A stretch of 64,000 nucleotides of DNA from Xiphydria camelus. Lineage: Eukaryota > Arthropoda > Insecta > Hymenoptera > Xiphydriidae. Positions within the stretch are counted from its first letter, which is position 1, and each line of letters opens with the position of its first letter. Both the position numbers and the translations under genes were made by a program. The stretch is from assembly GCA_963678675.1 (NCBI GenBank), contig OY783192.1, positions 6,210,001 through 6,274,000 on the forward strand, given 5' to 3'. This document shows, one piece after another, positions 43,505 to 55,157 of the stretch. Under the pieces are notes generated by a model that saw only the letters and a program-made list of their open reading frames with translations, searched no databases and had not been told where the DNA came from.

Positions 43505-43952
43505 GGGCCAGTTTGAAGTTACCTTCGGGGAGGCTTGGTCGGTACTTGAGTCATTTAATACCGGTAGAAGTCGAGTCGGTAGTTAGAGTTGGTGTCAATT
43601 CTGGTGATCGAAACGTCTAACTTCGAAATTATGAATTTGTGAATAATGGTAAGCGGGGGAAAGATAGAGGTTAGGGCAAGTTTAGGAGCCCCGACAGCAA
43701 AGCGTGGATTTACACGCTAGCCGCACGCAGTGCTGCCACGTAGTGGCACCACTGTGGTCTCACCGTGGCGTGATCGCGTGGCGTACACAAACTAAAAGCA
43801 CCGTGGCTACACAGTGAATACACTGAGTGGTTCACAGCGTAAAAACACAGTAGTTACACTCAGTGCAGTCAAGGTGCCTTTTCGACGTGCACACTTCGTA
43901 AATTTACCGACCATGAATGTCGGTAACTTCATTGTCTTCACAAAATTTTTAA

Positions 43953-44108
43953 CACGTTTGCTGCCGCCGGCTCCGATCGGAGCCAGTCGACACTTCGCGC
44001 CTGTGCCGCCGGCTCCGATCGGAGACACATTGACGTGCACATTACATTATTCAGTCTGTTACCGGCACTGAGCGCGATGCAATCAATCTAAAAGTGGCAG
44101 CGAATGTG
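43953..44108. mobile_element. 156-bp TTAA MITE
   Basis: CACGTTTGCTGCC and GGCAGCGAATGTG are inverted, flanked by TTAA (43949-43952, 44109-44112). GCCGGCTCCGATCGGAG is repeated directly inside (about 43972 and 44008). Confidence 0.8.
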
Positions 44109-44591
44109 TTAAATTAGAAAATAACAAAATTGATATAATAATAGGTTTGTTCCCAGAAAGCAATTTGTGACTAGTTACAAATTTTGATCTGCGGATGTGT
44201 GCGGTTGTAAATTTACAATTAATTGATTTCACACCCCGATAGAAGAATTTTTAAATTAGAAAATAACAAAATTGATATTATAATAATGTTTCAAACAGTG
44301 CAAATTGTACTGAATTATTTCATAAATAATGAATAATTAATTATCATAATCGCTACTGTTTTGAAAAAGAAAGTATCAAATTATTTTTAAAAATTTAATG
44401 AGATTATATATATATATAAACCGGCCTTTACACAATGCAACACTGAGATATCTCGGCAAAAATATTTAAAATTTAGTTTACGTTTGACATAGCTCAAAAT
44501 CGGCTTTCGGCTTTATCTCACTAGTCACAGTACTGTTGCTTTCAGGTATCGATATTATATGTATAACTTAGTCGACTTCCACCACAAAGAG

Positions 44592-44720
44592 TCGATGGCG
44601 CAATTGGTAGAATGCGAGAAGCGTTCCCAGTCTTCTAAAGATCGCAGGTTCGAGTCCTGGCCGGGTCGGGTTTGAGAAAAAAAAACCGACTTTCTCTCTC
44701 TCTCTCTCTCTCTCTCTAGT
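44592..44720 (+). repeat. tRNA-derived SINE or tRNA pseudogene
   Basis: TGGCGCAATTGG at 44596-44607 fits a Pol III A box with one mismatch, and GGTTCGAGTCC at 44647-44657 is a perfect B box with a T stem CAGG/CCTG. A regular anticodon arm and a matching acceptor stem are not clear, so it is not a functional tRNA. A short A run and a (TC)n run (44692-44717) follow, as in SINE tails. Confidence 0.6.
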
Positions 44721-44926
44721 AGGCGGATAAGGCAGGCGGGAAATCCTACTTTATCGCCCCCTTTTTGCAAAATTCTACTTTTACCATCGTACTTACACTA
44801 CTGCGTGACTGCAGTGTGGCTTCACGGTGCACAGACAGATGGACACCCCAGTGCACTCGAATGCACCGCGTGAAAGCAGGGTTCAGTCACTGTGGTGCCA
44901 CTTTGCTATCGGGGAGGTTAGATCAG

Positions 44927-45131
44927 ATGGTCAAGCGGGGAGGAGGTAAGGTAGGAAGTATTCAGCGAAGAGAAACGATGGTCGATAAGGAGGATCGCGG
45001 GCGAGTGAAACCGGGAAGAAAAGAGGAAGCGGGAAAATCAAAAGTAGGACGGCCATCGAACGCGGAGAGGCATCTAATAAAAAGAACGTCCCGACCTGGA
45101 GTAAATCCGAAATTATTCAAAGGATTGCTTG
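44927..45131 (+). CDS. Candidate first exon of a basic, AT-hook-like protein
   Basis: ATG at 44927 starts 68 codons ending at a strong donor (GTAAGT at 45132). The product is basic with GRVKPGRKEEAGKSKVGRP and PGVNPKLFKGLLG; the GRVKPGRK and VGRPS pieces recall AT-hook DNA-binding tails. A possible second exon from the acceptor near 45206 (ETLLQQFQ) meets a TAG after eight codons and then continues Gln-rich in the same frame, so the gene may be broken or this exon may not be used. No family recognised. It starts 12 bp after the right end of the 43689-44914 element. Confidence 0.35.
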
Positions 45132-45329
45132 GTAAGTAAATCAATTTTAAAGCTTTAATCACTTACATGCAGTAATATGATTGCGAATTAAAATGATGTA
45201 TTCTAGAAACGTTGCTGCAGCAGTTCCAGTAGTTGCTACATCAACAACAACCGGAAATAGTTCTAAAAATGTTAGTCAAGTGAAAATCAATTTTGTATAT
45301 TGCAGATTTTTTTATTTTATGATATTGAA

Positions 45330-45500
45330 TTATGTTATTACTATATAACTATAAATATTATGAATATATATTACAAATACTATAAATATTACGTTATTAC
45401 TATATAATTATAAATAATATGAATATGTATTATAAATACTATAAATATCATATTGCAATTATATAACTATACATATTATGTGAATATATATTTATAATAT
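45330..45500. repeat. AT-rich tandem repeat, ~65-bp unit
   Basis: About three degenerate units with TTATTACTATATAA and AATACTATAAATAT. Confidence 0.7.
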
Positions 45501-45933
45501 AATTAACTTTTAAATGATATTCATCATGTTGTAAACTTCTGTATTAAACCCCGGGGTTCGTCGCTTCCGATCCTTTCTGTCAAACGACGGGACGGTCATA
45601 AAGACTAGAGTCTGTGTTCCGTCGTACCCCTTTTCCGGAAATAATTAATTAACGGACGGATCGAAATAAGCCGTTTCCCGCAATACCTATTCTAATAAAC
45701 AATGTTCCGTCTTTGCGCGACGGACTACGCGCCAAATTAATCTTGTGTGGTGGGTTTAGAATGAATACAATTTCACCAATTTGTAAGGGAAAACAAACAA
45801 TGCATTAACTTTATTTGCGAGCTGTTCCGGTCGCTCGGAGGTTTTCGAACGTACTGGTCGCTCCTCGACCCCGTGACAATGAGGATCTTTCCCGGATCTA
45901 AGTAAGTATGTACAATTTAACGTATGTATAATA

Positions 45934-46888
45934 TGTGACGTGGAGAATCGCTCCGCGTCACAAAAAGGGTGCACTCGGGCCCGTTTCGGAAAATGCGCGC
46001 GAATCGATTCGCGATAAGGCCGCGCGAAGCGTCACGATCGCGATCGTGACGAGAAGGAGAGCGAGTCGGAGGAGTCAGTTTTGCGATCACGCTCAGCAAG
46101 TGAGCTTCGTAGTTTTTGAGCTAGCGTTCAGCGAGAGTGCCACGAATCAAGCTAAGATAGTGCGAACGAGAGCAAGCAGAGGAGCCGCGACGAGATCCAC
46201 CGTGAGAGCCCTCCCCGATATCGAGAGAGAGCTCCTCCCAGGAGGCTGAGGTCGACGTCGAGAGGACCCCCGGATCTGCCACCTGGAAGCCGAGGAGCTG
46301 GGACGCGCCCAGCCAGGAAACGACCGCTGCAGCCCCGGTACGCTCCCCTCTTTACGCGCGACCTCCGACTCGCCTCCGCGCCGTAGCTCGCCGTCCGAGA
46401 GCGCGCGTTTTTGTCAGCGCCTCCGCGCCGATAGCGCATCGTTAGCGCCTTTCGTCTCGTCGACGAATCGAGTGGTGTCCGCGACGTTGTGCGGCATCAC
46501 TCCGCTTTTTTTTTGTGGTTTGCGACTGCGAGCGTCGCCCGGGGACCTCCGTTTAGTCCCCGGCCGAATAAACGTTTCTCTTGTTTTCTTTTGACGCAGT
46601 CGATTTTTCTTTTTCGCGAACCCGTCCGCGAATCCGTCCTTCCGAGTCCCAGTCAGCGTCCACCGAACCGCCCCTCTACCATTTGTTGTGGTAGCCGGAC
46701 CCGTTCGGGATCGGAACGGTACCGATCTCGCGATTTCCGCGCGTTCCCGGGGAGCTCGATCGTCTCCCCTCGCGGTGCATGCGCGGTGCACCTGGCGCCC
46801 ATCGTCTTTTCTGTTTCGCGCGCGGCATCGTGGCCGCGAGATTGTGAGTAGCGGAGGGCACCGAGGGCCCTCACCGAACGCTACGTCA
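45934..46888. repeat. GC-rich 0.95-kb block, candidate solo LTR
   Basis: The block is markedly GC-richer than its surroundings, begins TGTGACGTGG and ends TACGTCA, and holds AATAAA (46567) followed by a T-rich stretch, as expected of an LTR with a poly(A) signal. The many overlapping short ORFs on both strands reflect the composition. No matching direct duplication or second LTR was found, so this could instead be a CpG-island-like first exon or UTR. The neighbouring stretch 45546-45900 has no called feature. Confidence 0.3.
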
Positions 46889-47050
46889 TAAATATAATGC
46901 CACAAAATAAATGATCTCATTTTATTTACTGTTCACAAAAAAAGTTACGATACTGAGTTTTAAAAACATAAATGCATAAAAACCAAAAATAATAGAAAGC
47001 TAATAGCCGAAACAATTAGTTATTATAATAAGACTAAATTTTGCGTCGAT

Positions 47051-47446
47051 ATGGTTCACCAAATGGCGCGAAAATATAGCGTGAAATCAAAATGCAATAG
47101 ATGGCTTGTACACGTATTTTTCAATATCCTGGATTTCGCTGAAATCAATGCATGGATACTCCATCAGGCAACAACTGGAATAGAGATACCAAGACAGCGT
47201 TTCCCGTTACAATTGAGGGGCCTGGAAGTAAAAGGGTTTAAGTGAATTTTTGGTAAGTCTGAAATAATTGGTTTTAAAGTTAACTTGAATTAAAAAATTC
47301 CAGCAATAAATTTAGAAAACTGTGTAAATATTTTAATAATTGAAGTGCAGATAATTGCAGATGAACTCGTCACAGTATTACGAATTCCTTGAAGAAGAAA
47401 AGGAAAGTCTGCGGAAAATGCATGAAAGAGAAACCAGTCATATATG
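47051..47446 (+). pseudogene. piggyBac transposase C-terminal remnant
   Basis: The frame 47051-47241 reads HQMARKYSVKSKCNRWLVHV, FFNILDFAEINAWILHQATT and IPRQRFPLQLRGLE, which follows the end of piggyBac/PGBD transposases (DxMxxxYSxxRxxxRW, NxxxxNAWIL). About 130 bp later another frame (47372-47446) gives VCGKCMKEKPVIYVCKKCN and a stop, the Cys-rich tail of these enzymes. The catalytic DDD region is missing and the frames do not join cleanly. An active relative would explain the many TTAA MITEs in the window. Confidence 0.78.
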
Positions 47447-47890
47447 TATGTAAAAAGTGTAATTAATTGATTATTTCATTTATAAAAATAAAAATATAGA
47501 TTTAATTATTTTATTAACCCTTTGCACTCGAAAGTTAACTCTCGAGACCGCACCACGCCCGTCAAAAAGTAAACGAAACTAGTCAGGCACGGTGCGGGCT
47601 CGGTGCGGTGCTGTCGGCGTGGTTAGGTAGGGACTAGTCGGTTCTGTTTCGTTGTGTACGTACGACGCACCTCTAATACACGGCCAAAAACACAGTGCGG
47701 GCGCGGCGCGGCTATGTGGGCACCGGCTTTTCGCGTCGCCGTCACCGACAGTTGACCGACACACGGCCAACAGTCGCTGCGGGCGCGGTGCGGCCATGTC
47801 TGTCTCGGCCTTTAGGGCTCTAAAACTCTACAACTCTAATTCCACCATTGTGGATCGCCTTCTTTCTCACCTCTCCTCCCACTAACCGAG

Positions 47891-49225
47891 ATGAGTATTT
47901 CGCAAGATACGCTCACCCCTGCTTCCACCGCTCAAACTGAGCTCTCCCCTCCTGCCTCGGACAGCTCACCCTCCCCAACCGCCGAATCCTTAAGCGCGAC
48001 CCTCAGGCGCCACGAGGATGATAGATCCCGTATCCTCGAAGCTCTTGCCGACTCTGACGCCCAGATCGCCAAAGTGAAGGCCCTCCTGCACTCCATCCAC
48101 CAAAGGTCCTCTTCCTCCTCCCCGCCGATTGTCGCGAAGCAATCCACCCCCGCTATGGAGATCGACGGGAATCCCTGGCTAACCCAGTCCCGTAGATCGG
48201 TCAAGCGGAAGAAAACTAGCACTCCTGCAGCCAGTTCCTCGGGGTCCGACTCCGACTCCGTCTCGGATTCGGAATCCGAGGAAAATGGCTCCTCCAATCT
48301 CCCGCCCATCTGCATCATACAGAAATCCAAATGGACTTCCATTCAAAAATTCCTGGCGGACCAGGATATCCCCTTCCGCCGCGCGGTCAATACTTCTGAC
48401 TCGGTCAAAGTATACCTCCAATCGGTTAACGACTTTCGCCGCCTGACTTCCAAGCTGGACGTAGACAAAATCCAGTTTACTACCAATCAAATCCCCCAGG
48501 ACAAAGACCTGACCGTAGTGATCAGGGGTGTTCTGGAATCCCTCTCTGAAGACGATATTCGCTCCGAACTCGCTACCAAGGGCCTGCCAGTCAAGTCTGT
48601 CTACCGCATGAAGAAAGGCGATAATATATGGCCTCTTGTCTGCGTCTACCTCGACGCCAAATCCCCATCCGCTAAATCCATCTATAACATAAAATCGCTT
48701 TCCGGTCTCAGCGTAAAAGTTGAACCGAAAAGAAAATCGAAGATTATCCCGCAGTGCCGTCGCTACTGCCATGCCTCCTGGGTCTGCGCCTTCTGCGCTA
48801 GAAACCACGAAACTTCTACCTGTCGGTCCAAAGACAAGCCAGATAAATCGCCAACCTGCGCCAATTGCGGCGGCCCGCACCGTGCCACCTTCCGGAGTTG
48901 CCCTAAAGCTCCTCTAGCAACCTCGACCTCTACACGAGCTTCTCCCCCCACGCCCCCGGTCACCGCTCCGACCGCGCTCCTACGTAGCCGCACTGGTGTC
49001 GAATCTCCCTAAACCCTAACCGCTCCTCCTCCTCCTCCACCATTTGCTCGCTCGTTCTCGCAGGTCACCAGTGGCCCCTCCACCTCCCCCGCACCGCGCC
49101 AACCCACTCAACAACCCCCTGCCCCAGCCGCCCCACACCAAAACCAGACTCTTCTAGAGCTTTTTCGCGACTTCGCCACCAAATTCACCTGGGCGCTCCA
49201 ACAGCCGAACGTCCAACTCCACTAA
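47891..49225 (+). pseudogene. LINE ORF1 (Gag-like nucleic-acid chaperone), one premature stop
   Basis: From ATG 47891 (MSISQDTLTPAST) the frame runs 444 codons to TAA 49223-49225, interrupted by a TAA at 49010-49012. A Ser-rich N-terminus precedes a Jockey-type pre-zinc-knuckle domain (KFLADQDIPFRRAV, LTVVIRGVLESLSEDDIRSE, LPVKSVYRMKKG). Cys/His knuckles follow (CRRYCHASWVCAFCARNHE, CANCGGPHRATFRSC), then a Pro-rich tail ending EFRDFATKF-like sequence (LLELFRDFATKFTWAL). ORF1 proteins bind the element RNA and take it to the nucleus. Except for the one stop the ORF is intact, so this is a fairly young insertion. Confidence 0.85.
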
Positions 49226-51966
49226 GGGTCACGTAACCATCCATAACTGGAACGCCAACAGCATCCTTGCGGCCAACAAACATAGAACGCTCCTCTTAAC
49301 ACAACTCCTCAACGAGTCTTCCATTGATGTGGCCTGTATCTCGGAAACCCATCTACAACCCCTTCATAAGCTCTACATCCCCAATTTCTCCATCTATAGA
49401 CGCGACCGTCCTAACTCCAAACACGGGGGTGTAGCTATAATCATCCGTAACTCCCTCCGCCACAAGGCAATCAGCACTCATACTCCCTCTCTGGAGACCT
49501 GCGGCATCGAGGTCATTCACAATAACAACCCATTGAAGATCATTTCCTGTTACTCCCCTCCGGGCGCTAACAACTTATCCGAAATCCCTGCCCTCCTGGA
49601 CCAGAACACTCCTACGATCCTAGCCGGCGACTTCAACGCCAAGCACGACTCCTGGGGATGTCGCGCTAAAAACTCGAAAGGCACCTTATTATTCAATCTA
49701 CTCAGAGCACATAGTTTCTCCGTCGAAGCTCCTTCGACCCCAACTCATTTCTCAGGTTCTAATAATCCCGATATTCTTGACATTTTCATCTCCAAGAATG
49801 TAACTTTATCCAAAGACCCCTGGACTATCCCAGCTCTAAACTCCGATCATAACCCGGTCCTGCTGGAAATCCCAGGAAACCTCTCCTCTGAAATTCCGAC
49901 AATGTCGAAAATCAACTGGCTGGCACTCCGCTACCATTTTGAAACCACGACATACAAATGTCCCACCATTCGTACCACTCAGGGCATTGACTCTGCAGTT
50001 GTCTCGCTTACCCATGAAATCCAATCGAAAATGGAACTAGCAAGCTTCCCGATTTCCCCCCGCTCGATCGACACCCGTATTCCACCCGAGATCAGCTCTT
50101 ATAGCTAAAAAGAGACGAATCCGCAGACATCTGCAACGTACAGGCAACCCCGCCCTCCGCCCCCATCTAAATTCTTTAAAACGCGACCTCAGGTTCGCCC
50201 TCCAGAACTTTCGGAACGAATAGTTCAATGAATACATTTCCTTAGCCGAAACCTGCCCTAAAAGTTGCTGGAAAGTCATCAAATCCCTCAGGAACAGACA
50301 GCCTTACTCCCCTCCTCTCCTAAAAGACGGAATCGCCTACCCGGTAGACAGCGACAAGGCTAATATCTTCGCTGAATCCCTTAGGGAACAATGTTCCCCG
50401 TTTCCTATACGCGACAAGTTCGCCTTTTTTCATTCCACTATCACAGATGCCGTCCAAAATATCAGCCTCGATGACCTCTCCTTCCCTCACAACTCTCCTT
50501 GCGAAATCGCGTTAACCGTTCAATCCTTAAAGAAAAATAAAGCTCCAGGTTATGATTCCATCCCCAATGGGGTCCTCAAAATTCTCCCGCACATCCTTAT
50601 CGTCGCCATCTGTAACATCATCAACGCTATGATGCGGTTGCAATACTTCCCCCCCGCGTGGAAGACAGCAACAATCATCTGTCTTCCTAAACAGGGTAAG
50701 CCTCTCAATCAAGCCTCTAGCTACAGGCCAATTAGCCTGCTCCCTGCCCTCAGCAAAGTTGCGGAAAGTATCATACTAACCCGCCTTAACAGATTTTGCT
50801 CCGAGGCCAACATCCTCCCTGACTTCCAGCATGGTTTCCGTCCCCGGCATGGTACCTGCCACCAACTCCTCCGCGTTGCTGAACTCGTCGCGGACAACCT
50901 TAACAAGTCTCGTCACACCTCTATGCTCCTGCTCGATGCCAAGCAAGCCTTCGACAGAGTCTGGCACGACGGTTTAATCTACAAATTAAACGAGCTAAAA
51001 CTCCCTGAATACCTGATCGGTCTGATTCGGTCCTTTCTCACAGACAGATCTTTTAGAGTTCGTTCGGGGAAAAGCTTCTCCGATCCGCAGCCTATCACGG
51101 CCGGAGTTCCACAAGGTTCTAAACTCTCGCCTACTCTATTCAATCTATACTGTCACGACATCCCCACCCACGACAAAATCATCACTGCGCAATACGCAGA
51201 TGACGTCGCTTTGTTATATTCCTCGAAAACCAAGAAATTCTGCTCCTCAGTTGTTAACAAATTCTTACCCGAACTCCTCGATTGGTATCATATGTGGGGT
51301 TTCTCCCTCAACGAAGCCAAATCAGAGGCTATCTTCTTCTCTCGCCGTAATATCCCCCCAGATCGTCTCTCAGTAAATAATCATCTAATCCCCTGGAGTA
51401 ATTCTGTCAAATATTTAGGGGTAATTTTTGACAGGAAATTAAACTGGGTCAAGAAGATTTCCTCCGTGCGCGGCAAAGCCAACGGGGCATTCATCTCCCT
51501 GAAACCATTTTTCAACAACCGGAATATCTCTCAGGTCACCAAGGTCGGGGCCTTCAACGCGTTGATTAGGAGCATTTGCTCGTATGCCATTCCCGTCTGG
51601 GGCTCGGCCTCCCCTTCAAAACTAATCAGACTCCACGGCACTTACATGAGACTCCTCAGAGGCTCTCTTAATTCCCCCTGGTTCATTAGGAACAAACAAC
51701 TGCTCCGTGAATCCGGACTTCCGTCTCTCGATGCTGCGGCTACCAAGTACGCAGTTAACCTTCGTACCTCCGTCAAGTCGCACGTAAACCCCTCTATTAA
51801 GGCACTCAGCAATTACACTTGCAGACCCACGGATAAGGTCCGTAGACCCTGTACCTATTCTTCTCAACTAACGCCGTCACCAACCTCAAATTGTTTTCCC
51901 CTTTACTTCGCTCTCGCGCTTTCCGCGCCTGTGGCCCCATCTAGCTGCAGGTGCTTCCATTACTAA
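49221..51966 (+). pseudogene. LINE ORF2 (endonuclease-reverse transcriptase), frameshift and stop
   Basis: The open frame overlaps the ORF1 stop (start codon not evident; reads VTIHNWNANSI). The APE-type endonuclease shows ISETHL with the metal-binding Glu, ILAGDFNAKHDSWG and NSDHNPVLLE. Near 50100 the frame shifts (ends TCTTATAGCTAA; the +1 frame continues IAKKRRIRRHL), and a TAG interrupts it at about 50221. The RT then reads SLKKNKAPGYDSIPNGVLK, SYRPISLLPALSKVAE, LLLDAKQAFDRVWHDGL with the first Asp, ITAGVPQGSKLSP and AQYADDVALLYS with the catalytic Asp pair. It ends at 51966. The two breaks make it inactive as read. Confidence 0.88.
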
Positions 51967-52282
51967 GTCGTTCACCCCCCTACTTCGTCTTCTACTTGGT
52001 TTACCCTAGTATAACCCTAGCGGTTGGTAACCACGAGGAGGGGTTTAGTCGGTAGAAATCCGACACTACCCTGCCAACATCTTGGGTGTCTTCTTGAAGA
52101 TTCCCTTCCTCGCCTTCTTCAAAAAAAAAAAAAAAAATGCAAGGTCACTCGAGCGTCGAGGGAGACGCCTAGAGATACCTCCCTCAGTCCTTCTCAGGGC
52201 TTCGTTAGAATATACGATTAGAGACTCGCATTGGACTCTTCGACTTCGACCCTGCTCCCTCCACCCTCCTCATCTTCTCCTT

Positions 52283-52475
52283 TCGCGGCGCCTTCGCGCC
52301 TTTGCCTTCCTTCCGCGGCGCCTTCGCGCCTTAGCCTTCCTCCCGCGGCGCCTTCGCGCCTTTTCCTTCCGCAGCGCCCTTGCGCCTTCCCCTCGACCGC
52401 GGTGCCTTCGCGCCTTTTCCCCGACCGCGGCGCCTTCGCGCCTTTTCCTTCCGCGACCCTTTGCGCCTTTCTCTT
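52283..52475. repeat. Minisatellite, GCGGCGCCTTCGCGCCTT units
   Basis: About six tandem units of 30-36 bp containing GCGGCGCCTTCGCGCCTT and a T/C-rich spacer. The ORFs over it are artefacts of the repeat. Confidence 0.88.
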
Positions 52476-52494
52476 TTCCGTTCCCGCACGCGTG

Positions 52495-52689
52495 TCAATC
52501 CATTCGTAAATAATTGTGCCAGTCTGTCGGAGATAGTTTTAATTCATTCAGTAAATTTACATGGGAATACGTTTCCCGTTTCTTCAGCCACTTCTTACAC
52601 CAGGTTTTTCGTTTCTTTTTAACTTTCTTCTTATCTAAAGCAACTGCCAAAGCAAGAAGCGCGAGAGCGTCGTCATCACTAGAGGCCAT
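52495..52689 (-). pseudogene. PIF/Harbinger transposase N-terminal fragment (third type)
   Basis: From ATG 52689 the 64-codon frame reads MASSDDDALALLALAVALD, a lysine-rich linker, RKTWCKKWLKKRETY and LNELKLSPTDWHNYLRMD. This is the start of HARBI1-like nucleases (W-x(3)-W-x(2)-R-R/K pattern, then ELxxxDxxxFxNFxRM), ending just before the catalytic domain. It differs from the 13595 and 17797 fragments, so a third Harbinger lineage is present. Possible element ends near 52740-52800 were not paired. Confidence 0.65.
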
Positions 52690-52799
52690 CGTTGACTGAA
52701 ACGGAATACTCAACTGAACATGTGGAAAGACAACAGTTCATCCGGCGACCGGCCTCGAGGCGGACTGTTCAGTCCGAACTGACAGAGTGGGAGTATTCC

Positions 52800-54778
52800 A
52801 TAATTCATTTTTCTTAGAATTCAAAGCCCCGTTGTACTGAATTATAGAGGGGGAGTACTGTAATACGCATTTTTAATCCTTGGTATGAGGCTACTGAGTC
52901 CCTTGATATCAATAGATATCGTAATACTGCTTTTTTCTTATCAATCTTCTTATCAATCTTTAATCTTTTTCTATCTAATGTAATAATATAAAATACATAA
53001 AAACAGTTTCAATAATTGAAAATAAGTACAATAAAAAGGAAGCCAACTACATGTATTATTACGCACTTGATTGGGACGCAGTGGATTAATGCGTCCCAAA
53101 TCTTACGCTGGTTCTAATTATTGTGCTTCGAATAATACGTATGTGCTAATTATTGAGCTCGGAATATTACGCTTATAATATCTACGGGTTTACGGGTGGA
53201 ATAAAGGAAAAGGATAAATGTATAAACAACCATTTTTATTTATTAATCGCAGAATATTTGTAAATGATGCCTCGTTGATACCTTTCTTATTCTCCGTGGA
53301 GTGCGACCTGTATTTTCGAAATCTATATTTTTGTGGTAACAAAACCAGATTTCAAAGCAATTTTGTACCAAATTTTAATTTCGATCAATGTATTCTCGCC
53401 AAACGTTAAACAAATATTTCAGACAACTTTTCGAATACCTTGCGTTTATTTTGTGAAAATCTTTGGACTTTACTCAATTTATGTACAAATGTTGCTTCAT
53501 TTTAGATCTGAAAATGAACTCACATTTGGTGATATAAAAGTGAGTTCTCTCATTAAGTAATGGGGATATACACTTGGAACTGTTTTGATGTATGTAAAGG
53601 AACTCTCTTTAAAATACAAGAATTGAAAAGGAACTATTTTAGAATTCTCTGTGCTATCTGGGCTTGCCAACTAGTGCTTTTTTATTAGCTATTTCCAAGT
53701 TTTCTTTCTTCTACAAACACCTTTCTCGTTTTCTAACATTTTCGGAAATGTTTTTCCCTCTCCTTTTGTTTTTTCTTCTTATTTGTTTCCACATCTAATT
53801 AACTTTTTTAATCTTTGTTTCTTTGGCACAAACTTACTCATCGCGACATACGATAACAATTGAAGAAAGCCTACGCAACAATACGTGCGCCCTTTAGATT
53901 CGTGGACCTATTATTGCGTTCGCGAATATGATCTGAAGAGTTATAATAATTGTGTTCAAATAATTATTTTTAATCAAATGGACTATTATAGTACTAAGAA
54001 ACATATATGTATGTAGTATCGAGAATGCGCAATGCGTGTGCGTGCTTGTATGTGCGGATTACAGCATTCGAAACAACCCCAGGCACAAACCCACGTAGCC
54101 AAACGTGAATGTCAAGCTCTGAGCCTCATGATCTGCTGCAATTCTGCCGCATGTCGGTTAGAATTACGTAAATGCAAATTCGGTCTATCATCTGTCAATA
54201 CGTGACCATTGAAATTTGCGGCAAATTAGTGCAAGGACACGAAATGCATGCTTATGTAATACTGCTAACTGCATATGAACAAGAGAATGTAGCAAGCTCG
54301 TGAATGCAAACTCTGCTTCTTTTCTTACTTTTATGCTCATGAGAGGCAAACAGCAGAATTGCAGCAGAAAACTGTAAGCGCGTAAGCTCGGCATTTTTTT
54401 GATTTTGTAGCATTCCGTGATCGTCAAAAGTGTACAGCAATTTATTACAAAAATACGCTATGCTGTCTTACATGATACTTCTGACCGCAGATGAACAATC
54501 GATTGCAGGAAGCGTATGAATTCAGAAGCTAGTCTTTTTCTAGAGTTTTTTTTAGCCGTCAGAGGTTTTCAGCCGAATTGCAACAGATTACTATAAGCAG
54601 GATGATTTTTCGACGTTCATCTCTACGCATTTTACCAGCCTTAAAAAATATTTCAACAGTGGTGGATAGACCGTTGCTTGTTTGCTGCACATTGAGAAAA
54701 AAGTTTCTTAATAGCTAATAAATACAAACTTGAATACGACGATACAAATATTTTGTTGGTGTAAGAAATTGTAATGTA
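52800..54778. other. AT-rich interval, nothing recognised
   Basis: Several short frames (53218-53560, 54188-54440) show no domain, splice context or repeat relation. Part of the DNA contains mildly repeated GCAGAATTGCAGCAG-like words (54120-54600), which may be an old repeat. Confidence 0.35.
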
Positions 54779-54782
54779 TTAA

Positions 54783-55062
54783 CCCTCCAGCACTGGCGCC
54801 TATTCGCAAGACATGAGCACTGGCGCCAAGTCTGTCAGACCCTCTTCTTTAGGATTTTTTTTGTAATGGATTCAATTAAAATTAAATTTTTTATAATCAT
54901 TATTGGGAGTCACATTATAGTAGTACCAGATACAATTCAGGGTTGATACATTTCATTGAGATTTTAGTATGTACTACAGTTTATTTTTCCACCTCACCTC
55001 AGACTTCCTAACTGAAACGTGGCGGTCGGGTCTGTGAGACTTGGCGCCAGTGCTGGAAGGGG
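54783..55062. mobile_element. 280-bp TTAA MITE
   Basis: CCCTCCAGCACTGGCGCC is mirrored by GGCGCCAGTGCTGGAAGGGG, with TTAA at 54779-54782 and 55063-55066. A second GCACTGGCGCCAAGTCTG lies just inside the left end. piggyBac-type. Confidence 0.85.
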
Positions 55063-55157
55063 TTAATGAAATATTTATTTCTCCATGATTAAGTCAACCG
55101 GTATCAGAGAAGATCACGTATCTTTTCACTGTCGCTGAGAAACACCAAAACTCGTTG

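Larger units (their letters stand above)
43689..44914. mobile_element. 1.2-kb TIR element with CAGTG subterminal words
   Basis: The ends CCCCGACAGCAAAG and CTTTGCTATCGGGG are inverted copies. Both subterminal regions carry many CACAGTG, CACTGTGG and CACTGAGTG words, as in hAT-like non-autonomous elements. No clean target duplication was found (left flank AGGAG, right flank AGGTT). The interior holds a nested TTAA MITE and a tRNA-like SINE. Confidence 0.65.
47800..52137 (+). mobile_element. Jockey-clade non-LTR retrotransposon, nearly full length
   Basis: Two overlapping reading regions (a Gag-like ORF1 and an EN-RT ORF2) are followed by a 17-base A run at 52121-52137. The element body is GC-richer than its surroundings. 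Its 5' border is not fixed; GC-rich DNA with repeats (about 47520-47820) precedes ORF1. No RNase H domain follows the RT, as in Jockey elements. Target duplications were not identified. Confidence 0.85.

Noticed and set aside
44592..44663. Functional tRNA gene
   Set aside because: A and B boxes are present, but the anticodon arm is irregular and the 5' acceptor strand does not pair with the 3' strand; SINE-like tail follows.
46152..46920. Several overlapping ORFs of 60-168 codons
   Set aside because: They lie in GC-rich DNA on both strands, have low-complexity Arg-rich products and no domain, and are explained by composition.
48179..48880. 233-codon minus-strand ORF
   Set aside because: It is an antisense shadow of LINE ORF1.
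52082..52622. Pro/Arg/Leu/Phe-rich ORFs
   Set aside because: They are translations of the minisatellite at 52283-52475.
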